A stretch of 64,000 bases of DNA, from positions 116,369,037-116,433,036 of the forward strand of contig OY757011.1 of the NCBI GenBank assembly GCA_963580285.1, in the 5' to 3' direction. How positions within the stretch are numbered: the first letter of the stretch is position 1; every line of letters starts with the position of its first letter. The notes beneath the pieces were generated by a model, which saw nothing but the letters and a program-made list of their open reading frames with translations, searched no databases and was not told the origin of the DNA. The position numbers and the translations under genes were made by a program. The DNA comes from Lucinisca nassula (lineage: Eukaryota > Mollusca > Bivalvia > Lucinida > Lucinidae). This document shows, in pieces, positions 11,253 to 24,100 of the stretch.

Positions 11253-11548
11253 GCCGATTGTCCTTATACATGTACACCTTTCCACCGTTTGAGATTTTCC
11301 ACCAGTGGAAACTGACACATGCTGACCAATCTTGGATTGTTTGATGTTTGCCCACAATGGAAATTGGCATGTGGTAGATTTATCTGTTTATTCAGTTAAA
11401 TTAGGTAACCAGATAAATCATTACATAATATGTAATCACATAAGGACATTTTAGCATCTGATTCAGGGCGAGTTGAATAAAACAAACTGTATTAAAACTT
11501 GAAAACCCCAAACTTCACTTTTGAAAGTCTATTTTGGTGCTTTATTGG

Positions 11549-11800
11549 TTAAGGGGAATGGGTACACCTTCAGGGGAGGCAACTCCTTCAAAAGTATTTT
11601 TGTCTTCCATATCAGTAGGGGTCAACTCTTAAATTAAAGGAAAGAATTTGCTCCTGAGGAGTTAATTCTTTCCTTTAAGAGTAGACCCCTTTTTCAGTGG
11701 GACAGGGCTTATAGAAAAGCAAACAGGAAGTCCCAAAAGTTGTCTCCCTTTGAAATGGCAGAAAAATCTTCCAGGTGTCCAGTTATCAGAGTCCCCTTAA
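11549..11800. mobile_element. MITE family G, intact 252-bp copy
   Basis: It is bounded by TTAA on both sides, with ends TTAAGGGGAATGGGTACACC and GTCCCCTTAA. A central palindrome GAATTTGCTCCTGAGGAG continues into GTTAATTCTTTCC. It ends 58 bp before exon A. Related full or partial copies are at 17164, 18272, 20936, 22886, 27463, 50094 and 62319. Confidence 0.8.
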
Positions 11801-11858
11801 AGGCACAAAGTATTGCAGATTGAGACTTATCTTCATGGTATCTTATTGTTTGCTGTAG

Positions 11859-12128
11859 ACAACTCAAGAGCTGGTTTCGAAAAGCGTCAAAAGAGACGAC
11901 AGATCAGAGCTCTACAGGAAGCCATCGATAAACATGACACTACCAGTGTCAAAGAGATTCTGCAAGATGAATTTGATGTTGATTTCCAGTACAGAAGCCA
12001 GACTGCCTTACAACTGGCTGTGAAGGAGGGATGCTATGATATCTGTAAACTGTTGATTGAGAAGGGGGCGTCTGTGAACACTGCCGACGCTGAGAATAAT
12101 AATCTACTTAATATGGCTTGTTGGAGAG
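11859..12128 (+). CDS. ASB-like gene, exon A (ankyrin repeats 1-3)
   Basis: The acceptor TTGTTTGCTGTAG precedes 11859 and the donor GTAGGT follows 12128. The exon is 270 nt, entered with two bases of a codon and left with one. It encodes a basic lead (EKRQKRRQ) and repeats around ALQEAIDKHD and TALQLAVKEGCYDICKLLIE, plus the first half of a third repeat ending CWRG, completed in exon B. Confidence 0.85.
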
Positions 12129-15100
12129 GTAGGTTTATCATATAACATCGCTGTTATTTATAGTGAATAATTGATTGGTTGATTGATTGAATTGAGGTTT
12201 AACGTCCCCGTTAACCCTGTATAGGTCATTTTGGAGACGTTGCTTCCAATTTTGTGGGACTTTTACCTGACATTGAGATAAAATGACATCTCAGGCCCTG
12301 TCGCCCAATGAAACCAATAGGGTTTGTAAGCATGGACGGTCCCTCTCGCACTGCTTCGCCTGGGCAGGCTTAGATCCTCTAAGTGGTTTACCAGTACTCA
12401 TGTGTGGTCGGTTTCAGCTCTGCATGGAAGCATCATGCAGCCCATCTATTACTTCAAACCCCGATGGGCGGGGTCCGTTTTAGTGAACAACATCATGTCA
12501 TAAAAATGACATGGCCACACATGTAACCATTTTGTATCACATGGATTCTTCCACCTTATATTTAACACAAGTCCATTTCAAAATTCAGGAGTTTCAGGTT
12601 GTGTTTTCTTCAAAACTTGTTTGGAAAATGATTGAATTTGTTTCCCAGATCAGCATTCTGCAGTGTCTGATCTGGCCTGCACTGTTTGCCAGTTACTCAT
12701 TTTGGAGTTTCTAGAACAAAATGGGTTAATAACACATGGTCTGGCAAGTAACATAATGATGCAGTCCATGACAACCCTATGTTTCCTACTGAAATTCTTC
12801 GGCAATAAAACTGATTTTAAATCTGGTAAACAGAATTTTACACAAGTATCGTAAAATCTCTATTAGAAGCCCATGCTCTAATAAATGCCCACCCCCCGAT
12901 TGGGATGTTAAAAATGGCAAATTTTTTAGCAATTCTCAGAAAAATACAAGCCTCTATTAAACGCCCACTGGAAAAAAAAAAGGACAAAAAAAAACAACAA
13001 CAAAAAAACAATGTAACCTTATGCTGAAAGTTTCCGAATTTGTTGCTTGATAGTCGAAGACACAAGTCCTTTTTTCTCTCGTGGTCCAAAAAGGGTCGGA
13101 CATTAAACAAGTCAAACAAAATGAATTCAGGTTTTACGTATTTGCCATGTTTGACATGAAATGAGAAAAACATTAATGATATTCGCTTTAGTGAAGAAAG
13201 AGCTGGGGGTTGGGGTGGGGGGGGGGGGCCGGGGTGGGATAACTACTACGGTATTCGCCCTAATTACCGCACATGCTCCTATAAGCGCACACCAAAGCTA
13301 TTTTTGAAAAGGAAATGCATAAGCGCACACTTTACAGTAACCTCCCCATGGAAGCTTCCACAGTAAATCTATAAAAAACTTACCGTTATTTCTTCAGCAG
13401 TGAAGGCAATGCTTTAGTATCCTTTTCCGTCCCATTAAATATCAGTATGCATCATCTCGGAAGCAATTGTTTTCGCATCGAGTGTGCGCTAATTAGGTAG
13501 ATTTTTCACTGATTTTTTGACACGATTTTGAAAAAACTAAGCGCACTGTGCGGTTATTAGGGCGAATACGGTATTCTATTCTAAGACATAGCTATTGTAT
13601 CCCCAGTTATTTCCTGAGAAACAAGATGGCGGCCATAAGAAAGAAACTGAGTGTTTTGGACCATCACATGCGAGTTGCAGGTTTCTCTGGCCTCTAATAA
13701 ATGCCCACCCCACTCTTCAGGAAAGGTAATGATTCTAATAAACGCCCGGGCCTCTATTAGAGATTTTATGGTAATCATTTCGGAGGCTTTTTTTTTTATA
13801 AATTTCATATTAAAATGGTCACTCATGTAAAATCCTCTCTATAAGAAGTGTCATGGTTTAGGACTAAGTGCAGGAGAACATTTAAAACATGAAAAGTTTT
13901 AAGTAGGGTTTTGAAAACAAAAAAAAAACAAGCAAAACACATTTTAAAATGAAGAACAAAAACAAGAAGTTAGTTACGATAAAAATCCTGAGGACTTGCT
14001 CAAGGCTGTAATTCTCTTCAAATTTTTACAAGTTTAATTTGTGATCCAGCAAGGAGTCCCAAAGGTGGAGACAGAATGGTGAACATTGTAGACCCTGATC
14101 AGACTGCTCCTTCAGGACCAGTCTGATCTGGGTCTGCACTGTTTGCTTAAGCCTATCTGTCCCAATACTTAGGATCATTAAGGCCTATTTTTCATAGAGT
14201 TACATCCTTGATTGCAGAAAATGCCTATTTTGACCTGGTCATCAACCTAACCCCTTCAGTTTTTATCAGATCTTCTTGAAAGATACCTATAAGTAAGTCA
14301 GGAATAAAAGCTTGGATCAGTTGGAAAACTGGTAAGGTTGGCCTATCTTTCATAGAGTTATGCCACATTCTTTGCTTAGAATGCCCATTTCGTATCCCGT
14401 CATCACCACAAGTCCTTCAGCTTTAATGGGATATTCCTGAAACTAACATTTAGATAGTTTGGGGATAACAGCTTGGATGAGTTTGAAAACTTGCGAGGTG
14501 GGCCAGTCTATCAGAGTTATGTCCCTTTGATTGCTGATTCTGGTGAAAATGCCCATTTTTGACAAGTCCCTATGTTTTGAATGGATCTTTCTGAAACTTA
14601 CACTAAGTAAGTTAGGGATAAAAGCTTGAATGAGTTTGCAAACTAACATTTTTGGCACATTACTCATAGAGTTAAGTCATCTTCTTTGCTGAAAATGCCC
14701 ATTTTGTACCTTGTCATAACCATAAGTCCTTGTGTTTTGATACAGTCTTCCTGAAACTAGCATTTAAGTAGGTTGGGAATGAAAATTCAGATGAGTTCGA
14801 AAACTGGTGGTGTCTGCCTATCTCTCATAGAGTTATGCCCCCTTGAATGCTGAAAATGACTGTTTTTGATCTTAGATCAGCATAAAGTCTTCAGTAAAGA
14901 TTGGAACTTCCTGAAACTGTGAATCTGTTAGCTCAGATGAGCAATATAGGATCATCACGGTCCTCTTGTTGTTTTTCTTGTCGGAAACATATTTTTTGGG
15001 TATTTGCTGGAATCATCTCATCAAGGCGATTCTAACAAGTACCCACAAGGTAATTATGGTTTAATGCAGAAATAAGAAAATAAATGTCAAAATTATCTGT

Positions 15101-18100
15101 ATTACTGATTCTTATCTGGAGCAAACTTAGTGTAGTCATCACAGTTAAGATTGGCAGGGTTGAGCAGCCTACATTGTACTATTTGCGCCTACCTTTGGAA
15201 TATTTTATTAACAAAAAGGTTAACTATGACACCCAATTATGTGAAGTCAGCTGTATCAAAAAGCTATGGTGTATGTGGCTGTTTGGGCAGCTTGCAAAAA
15301 GCATTGGAACGCAATCTACTGAATCTTCTTGTGGATTCAGCGAATTTGACATATACACCACAACCTCATTATAGCACTTTTAATGGGGTCCAAAGCAGAA
15401 CCCCTGTTAATTAAACAACCTTGTTATATCCAAACATAAATGTATAGATTATATAGAAAAATGACCATTTATGGTCATTTTTCTATATAATCTAGACATT
15501 TTTGGGATCCATCTTGAAACTGTGTTGTATCCAAACCGTGCTGTAACGAATCGTGTTATAATGAAGTTTTGGTGTATTGTCATTATTAATTTTTGTCAGT
15601 ACCTGAACTGCACCACCCGCATCCCCCGCCCATCGGGGCTGGAAAAAATAGATGGGCTGCATGATGCTTCCACGCAGAGCTGAAACCGACCCGCACACGA
15701 GTACTGGTAAACCGCTTAGAGGATCTAAGCCTGCCCAGGCAAAGCGGTGCGAGTCGGACCGTCCATGCTTATAAACCCTATTGGTTCCATTAGGCTGCAG
15801 GGCTTGAGATGTCATTTCATCTCAATGTTGGGTAAAAGTCCCACAAAATTGGAAGCAAAGTCTCCAAAATGACCTATACAGTGTTGACAGGGACGTTAAA
15901 CCTCAAATCAAACAAACAAACAAAAGATACGATTGATTAATTACCATAAATATCCGTCTAAAATTATAAAATAAAAAGAAAATTTACTTTTTTTGGTGGA
16001 TTGCATGAGTGAAAATTCGGATGTTTTCAACACAGTCAATGAAATATTTTTGGTATCCACCTCAAAAAAGTAAATATCCTCTATATATTCTCATTATCTT
16101 TACTAGGGTTCACAGACATTGCTCAGCTCTTGGTCAATAATGCTGCCAATGTGGATGATCAGAACATTCAAGGCCACAGTCCTCTACATATTTGTGCAAT
16201 ACGAAACCATGCCGACATTCTTCAGATTCTGCTCAATGTCACCGAGTTTCCAGATGCCTCAAACCTTACTGGACAGTCACCTCTGCTTGTGGCCACTAGT
16301 CTGGAGAATGCAGAGGTTGTCCAGTTGCTGCTGATTGGAGGCTGTGATGTAGACAAGGGAGATGAACATCGTCGCACATCATTGATGGTGGCTGCAGAAC
16401 AGGGCTTTAATGAAATTGTTAAAATTCTTATAAATGCAGGTACTGTAGTGGCATTTATGGTCATAATGTCACTGATCTTTTTTTGTAACCATGTTTATTC
16501 AGAACGATTTTATAATACACAGTGTTAATTATAAAAAATGATTTTGGCAGGTTCATATAGAGCTCTTTATAACTTTGTTCATTATAAAATGGTTTTCAAT
16601 ACAACATGGTTTAAAAAAAGATTAATGACATTATGACATTATTGATGACATTATGTCAATATGACCTTAAACGGTCATTTTTCGGTGATATCTATACACT
16701 TTGACACACCACTGTTTACAAAGTTAAGATAAGTTTAACTCTTCAGACCTGTAGACTTGTACAGATACATACACAAACAGTGTAGTTCCATATGAGACAG
16801 CTTATAACAAGCCCTCTAATCAGGATCAGCACTGTTTGTCATTCTAGCTAATGCTTCTGGCTCAACCCCCTATTTACTAGAATGATCTTGACCAGATATT
16901 GAAGGTGAAATTGTCCACTTCTGAAATTTGGGGGTGAAAGGGTTAAAAGTTGCTTCACTTGAAATTGTGCTCATTGCATTGCAAGCATATACTGGACTTC
17001 TCAGAGCACACAAATACATGCAGTTACATTTCTCAAATATGATTAAGAGGTCATTGTAAGTAATGACAGACAAACTAATAATACTGGACTTCACTGTCCA
17101 TCTAATATCTCAGTAACATTTAAGCCCCAAATGGTTTATGACCAGGTCCCAGCTAGGTCCTGGTAGGAAAGAATTTGCTCCTTAGGAGCAAATTCTTTCC
17201 TTTAAGAGTTGACCCCTATTGACATGGGAGACAAAAATACTTTTGCAGGAGTTGCCTCTCCTGACGGTGTGCCCATTCACCTTAAATTCCAGACAAACAA
17301 GCATCATCTCATAACTAGAAGATGTTCAAGTCATTAAAGATGGACTACATTGTATCTCTTTCATGCAGGTGCACATGTGAACAATCGTGACTGGACAGGG
17401 TCTACACCGCTGTTTGATGCTGTTAAGAATGGTCATATTGGAGTTGTGAAGACCCTGATAGAACATGGAGCAGATGTTGACCTTCCTACAACAAAAGGCA
17501 TATCACCATTGCTAGGTCTGTATCATACAATGTACCAGGGTCCACTTGTTCATGACCAATAACATCGTTAGTTGACAGGGTCCAGTTGATCAAAGCATCT
17601 TTAGCTTAACAAGCTCGTGAGTGCTCAAAGTGTTAACTGTTCTAGCTAGTACAATGCCTAAAATTCTGATATTTTTGCGGAAAAAATATAAGTATATTTG
17701 CCATATCAAATGATTAAAATTTTAACAGTATGCGGTATCGTTAGTTTTGAACTACTAACCCCAGATTGTTAAAACTAGGATCATTAGATATAGCATACCA
17801 CAGATATTGTTGCTGAAAAAAATGTGAGAAGCTTTTGCATTTAAATGCAAAAGCTACTCATATTTTTTTTTACCAGCAAAAATACCAGAGTATTACATAT
17901 TGTACTTGCTAGAAGAGTTAACAATTTGACCACTAATGAGCTTGTTTAGCTGACAATGCTTTAAACAACTGGACCCAGAGAGGACACTTGACAAGCTTTT
18001 CTTAACCCTAAAAGTTCTATGCAAAACTGCACTGCAATCATCAAATAACTATATGATGGAATGTAGATGTTAACCGTTGTTCTGCTGAATAGATTAATTT

Positions 18101-21100
18101 TTCCTTTTCTGACTGACAACCAATCAAATTACTTGATATAAATTCATATAATATAATCGTTTTAATTCACAAACTGAAGGACAAACAGTGAAGATCCTGT
18201 AAGATGGCTTCTTCAGAAGCCAATAAATCTGGATCTGCTTTATTTGCATGTGGTTCAGGAGGACAAAGGTTAGTTAGAGGGGAATGGATACACCTGGCAG
18301 ATTTTTCTGCCATTTTCAGAGACAGTTTTCAGTACTTCCTGTTCACTTTTCTATAAACTCTGTACTTCCTGTTTGCTGTCTTGTAAACTGAGTACCTCCA
18401 AAATGGAGGTGGGTCTAAAATAGTTGCAGATAAGATTGGCAGAGTGGAGCTATCGTTTGCACCTGCATTGGAATATTCTATTAACAAAAACTTAAACTGA
18501 GTCCAATAATTATGTGAATTTAACCAAATTTAACCCTTAAGACACCGAGAAAAACTACATCTGAAAATGTCGTCTGCTGATTTTTTTTGCAAACTTTTTA
18601 AAAATATTTTTGCATTCAGGCCAATAGTGTGGACCCAGATCAGACAGCTCCTATAATTTGAGTCTGGTGGAATGGTCCTAATAGAGGGGTGGTCTTCAGG
18701 CGGAATTCTACTGTATACCCCTGTAAACCTTAGTTTTCTCCATATAAAGTGAGGTTTAGAGGGGTTTTCATTTCAGGGACATGTTAACATGATGCATATG
18801 AAATCAGCTTGTCAAAATTGAAGCATATTTGTAAATGAGGATATACAGTCAACCCTTTTTATACCGACATTCGATATAACAGCAAAACTTTTCACTGGAA
18901 CGAAACCTTAGCTCAAGATAAGACTGATTAATCGAGATATTCAAGAATATTTTAATTTTTTAATACCTTAAGGAACAATGGTTGTGGATATTTTTTAGAA
19001 TCGCCTCGGTGAGGCGATTCTAACAAATGTCCACAGCATTTGTATGCTCGTATCAGAGCAGTTATCGGCAGAAAAATCAACAAATTATAAATTTTGTTCA
19101 AAGAAACTCTCCATACAAATTAAATGTTGATTTCATATATTACTTACCAAATCCTCCGTATTTTGTACCAAAGTTCGTACTTGTAGATGTACTACATAAG
19201 TCACACGCCACTGTCTAAAAATAGCCAAAAGAGGCTCCATTTGGGTTGCGGTTTTAGTAGTTTTCAGCAGGTACAGAAAAAACATATTTTTAATGCAGAA
19301 GTCATCAGTTTTCGAGTATGTAGCTTGCCAGGTAATATTTTGATTCAAATTTGCATCGATTTATGGAAACAAAGCAAGAGTTTACAATCGAAAGTCTCGT
19401 CCCCGCCATTGCTAAGCTATGACGTCATAACTGACTAATGTAATGTCAGCAAATTGGCAATTAAGAAATAAAGAAAGGGATGCAATCTAGGTATGTTTTA
19501 TGCTATCATTTCACATTTTATCATTTTCATTGTAGTTTGATTTTTTTTTTTTTTATCGGCAGAAGATTGTCAGTTAAACCGGTAAATGATTCGCCGGCAT
19601 TTTCAGGGAGAAAAAAAATCTTATTGCAATTGCGACATTTAGTTTATACTAATTTATTTTAGTTCGATTGCGATGGAAGCTTAAGGCTTATATAACCGCT
19701 CTCGAACACTCATTTCGCAATGTCTGCTTTTGAAGGACGTAGCGGTTGATGATTATGCGAATTGTAAGTCACATTTTCAGCGCCAAAATGCGCATGATAT
19801 TTGCACATGCGCAATGCCCCATTGATCATGTGTACAAAATAAACAGGTGTATTGGGAAAAAGGAGTATAAAATCTGATGACATTACCTTTCGTGACGGAT
19901 TTTCCGCGGATATCAACAACAAGAAACAAGCATCTGGAAAGATATTAACCTGGGATCAAAATGTGCCGAAAAAGCAAGCGTTTATGAGAACTGCCGAAAA
20001 CTACTACCTGCCGATAATTGCTCAGACAAGAGTAAATGTTGTGGATATTTGTTAGAATCAGAATCGCCTTGGTGAGGTGATTCTAACAAATGTCCACAGC
20101 ATTTGTTTCTTGGAGACATTAAAGGAAAAAGTCCTTTATTATGCAGTATACTACTGCTTATTGGGATTTTTTATAGCGGCAAATTTGCTATAGCGGCAGA
20201 TTGTTAGGTAACAGATGCTGTCATTATAGCGAGGGTCCTCTGTATATCATCACAAAAACACGTCCATTTGATTCTGATTATGTAGTAAAACTGGGGTTTG
20301 CAGGGGTAAACCTTATTTTTCTGATTTCTGCTCTAAAATATAGATTGTCGGTACAAGTTAGAATGGCCTCGATGAGGCGGTTCTAACGTGTACCCACAAT
20401 CTATATTTTGAGCAGAAATAAGAAAAATATTACAATTTTTCATCATAAAATCTTGATTTTGCAGTTAAAAAATTTCCATGTATTTGTATAGGCTTGTTTT
20501 CATAATGTGTTATATGTATGCTATATTCTTTCAGAGGCCATACAGCAAGATTTTTTCGACATCGCCATACTGCTGATAGATTCAGGCTGTGATGTTTGTC
20601 AAACTGACAAGCTACAACAAGCCCCTATTCATTCAGCTGTCAGAAAAGGTAAATTATTCTAGAAAAAGCAACAATTAAGCAACAATTAACCCATTGTATG
20701 TATACTGGTGGACTCTTCCATTGCAAAATGTTGGACAGTTCCATTTGTCTTTTAAGGGGTGTCAGGCCTATTTTTTCGTTTTAATTCTCTTTTTGAAAGA
20801 AAATTCTGTTAGCAAATAGTGCAGCCCCTGATCAGATGCCACATTCCGGGGTGTCTGATTTGGGCCTGCGTTGTTTGCCAAGGTAACGCTTTAGGGATTT
20901 CCAACATACAAAGGGTTAAAGCAGGCAGTTTTGTCCCTTAAGTTGAATAGGTACACGTAGCACATTTCTGCAATTGTATATGAGAGAGACTATCTCTTTG
21001 ATTAGCTGTACACTTTGTCCCTCTGGAAAAGGGGCCTACTCCACCTTAGGAGCAAATTCTTTCCTTAAAGAGTGGACCCCTATTGACAAAGGAAACTAAA

Positions 21101-24100
21101 TTATTTCTGAGGCTTCCATGACATTTCATCGAAAACCACTTGGTCGATTGTATTATCCGTAGAAAAGTACTTTTCGTCGAACCAATGTTTGGTCGAATTT
21201 TCGTCGAAAAAAATCGTCGAATTGACATTTTGTCGAAAAATCGTCGAATTTGTCGAAAAACTGATAGACGCTAAAACGAAATTGAATAACCTCAAAACTC
21301 TAAAATTTTGGAAATGGCAAACTTTCTGCCATATTCCTGTTTCAAACTTATAAATATCCTTCAGAAAATTTCGAGTAATTTCCTATTCATCAGGTATACA
21401 GGTCCATGAAATGAAGACCAATTTTGGAGCTTCCCTCATTTGAACTGCGAATTTCCCTATATATTCTTTACACCTCCTCGTCACAATGGCGAATCTCCCT
21501 CACCAGCCCATACAGTTAAAACAATTATCACCAGTATGCTTTTGATCATTTCATATCAAATTTATGAATCTCGACAAAGGCTCTTTCTTATAAAATGACC
21601 ACTCGTGAATCCAATTATCCGAGCTCGGCTCGAATTTTTGTAACAATCAATTCGACCAAGTGTCACATTTCTTAACAAAATATTCGACCAATTGTCCCAT
21701 TTTAATAAATTTTTCGACCAGACGTTGTACTCGACCGAAAGCTACATTCGACCAAGTGGTTTTCGACGAAATGACATGCACCGATTTCTGAGAGAGTTGC
21801 CTCTCCTGAGGGTGTATCCTTCCCAAAAATGTATTTATTATACAGAAAAATGATCATATATATGGACATCATTCTACATAATCTATACTTTTTGGCATTA
21901 AACTCCAATTCATAGCTCCAGATAAGGTGCTTTGTTCATTTGAAAAGTACTGATATTTTTCTTACTTCTACACCTCTTAATAATACTATTGTTAGTTAAC
22001 CATGTTAGTTAAGTAGCTATGATATATCCAAACAAAAAGGTATAGATCATAGAAAAATGACCATTAATGGTTGTTTTTAATCTCCCTGTTTTTTTTTTAG
22101 AATGATTGAAAGGGCAAATAGTCTTATCCCTGTCTGTCTATCCATCTCCAGCTGCACCCATGCCTGCATCTACATCTGTGTCGTAGATGGCACTAGCAAT
22201 TTGCGTTAAAGTTTTCTTTGATTGTGTTACCAGATGAGGTCATCAGTTTCCTTTGGACACATGTCCAGTTTTACCATAATGATCCTAAGTATTGGGACAG
22301 ATAGGTCTAAGCAGTCAGTGTAGACCCAGATCAGACTGCTCCTAAAGTCTCAACAGTTGAGTATAAAATGTTGCAGACATCAGTTGTCATAATCTCTCCA
22401 AATAGGATCATATAGGGATAATTTAAGGAGATTTTCTTCTTTTTTATCTTGCAAATGTATGCTGTGTTTACTCATTAGGCGGTGATTCTAATGAGTACGC
22501 ACAATATACATTTATAATATAGAACACTGAAAAGATAACCCATAACTATCTCCATTATGCCCCCTGGTATGGCGCTAATAGTAACCCTCCTATGGCTTGA
22601 ACTACCGCTGTCTCGAACAAATATTCATGGTCCCAAAGGGGTTCGGGCCATCGAAGTCCTGTTGATAGAAATCATTTGATAAACCCTTATTTATTTACAA
22701 GCCAAAAATTGGCAGGCATAAAATCTGCTTGAAATGTATTGTTAATAATGCTTTGTTTATTTTTTACATTGATAAAATATCTCTGAGACAAACTTTCCCA
22801 CATTTACTTACAAGCCAAAAATTTGCAGACATTAAATGTGCTTATGTATTGTCATTAATGCTTTGTTTATTCTTGGCATTTACTTTAGGGGAATGGGAAC
22901 ACCTAGCACATTTTTCTGCCATTTTGCAAAGGGAGACAACTTTTGGTACTTCCTGTTCACTTTTTTATAGGGTCAATTACACCGAAAAAGAGGTCTTCTC
23001 TTAAAGGAAAGAATTTGCTCCTGAGGAGCAAATTCTTTCCTTTAAGACATGGGAGACAAAAATACTTTTGCAGGAGTTGCCTCCCCTGAAGGTGTACCCA
23101 TTCCCCTTAATATCTATTGAGTTAAACTCTTCTCATTTTCAATTAACATAGGTGTTGTCTTTTCTTCATTTGGCTTTATTCTTTCATTTTAGCTTTGGAA
23201 AGCTTTCATTACGATATCATAGTGGTGTGTTGAATTAGCCTATCTCTAGAAGTTGCATTTTTCAGAAGAAAATACGATTGCGAATGAAAATCTTGATTGC
23301 AAGCTCTGTTATTGAGCTAGAATAAGATAATGGTATATCTTTCCCTCTATTTTTCAATCACCTGGACAATGTCACGTAATTGCTTGCATCACTGTTGCAG
23401 CGATGTTGTCTGATTTTATGCACCAAGTGCCATGGGTCACAGGCTGGCCTCGGTAGCTCAGTCGGATGCACATCTGACTGGTGATCAGAAGAACTCAGAT
23501 TCGATACCTGCTGGGGTTGGCAGCATTCTTTCGTGGAAATTGACCATGAAATCTTTTCTACGGTCATTCTCTTCCTTCCTCTGATTCAAGAAGGGCAGTT
23601 GTCAGTTTCTAGCAAAAGAATGTGCACTGTACTGGTTAACCACTTACATATAAGCTTAAGCCTGCCCAGGAAAAGTGTGGATAGGTAAACTGACCGGCTC
23701 AAAAGTGACCTGAAATTGTGTTGACTGGGCTGTTAAACTCCAATACAAAACTATGGTGCCACAATAAACTAGCATCATCTGTCTCTACAGAAGGAGAAAA
23801 TTCTACTACTAAGGTAAACTATGTAATACTTGACAAGTATTTCGCTCCAAAATAATGAAGTTTTGTTTAGGTTGAAACATAACAGTGAATTCATATTATT
23901 TCTCTGTTACTCTAAATAATTTTATTTACCTTAAAAGAGATTGGTATTGTTGCAGGAAACAAGGGTGCTAAATTTTTATGTTTCGTTAAACACTTGGGTA
24001 CTTCCCCCTAAATTGTTTTGGGCGAGTCCAGAAAATTTGCAGTAGGTGGATCACCTACAGGGTTCCTACATATGATCTTGGGAAAAGTCAGGGAAAAACT

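Noticed and set aside
11813..11858. Translation start just upstream of exon A
   Set aside because: The extension begins with TTG and contains no ATG; a good acceptor (TTTGCTGTAG) marks the exon boundary at 11859 instead.
12838..13173. Minus-strand open frame of 111 codons
   Set aside because: It is low-complexity (T/C-rich on the coding strand) and lies inside the inverted-repeat element at 12848-13774.
23442..23530. Functional tRNA gene
   Set aside because: The tRNA-like region is the head of a SINE repeated many times here and lacks a paired acceptor stem.
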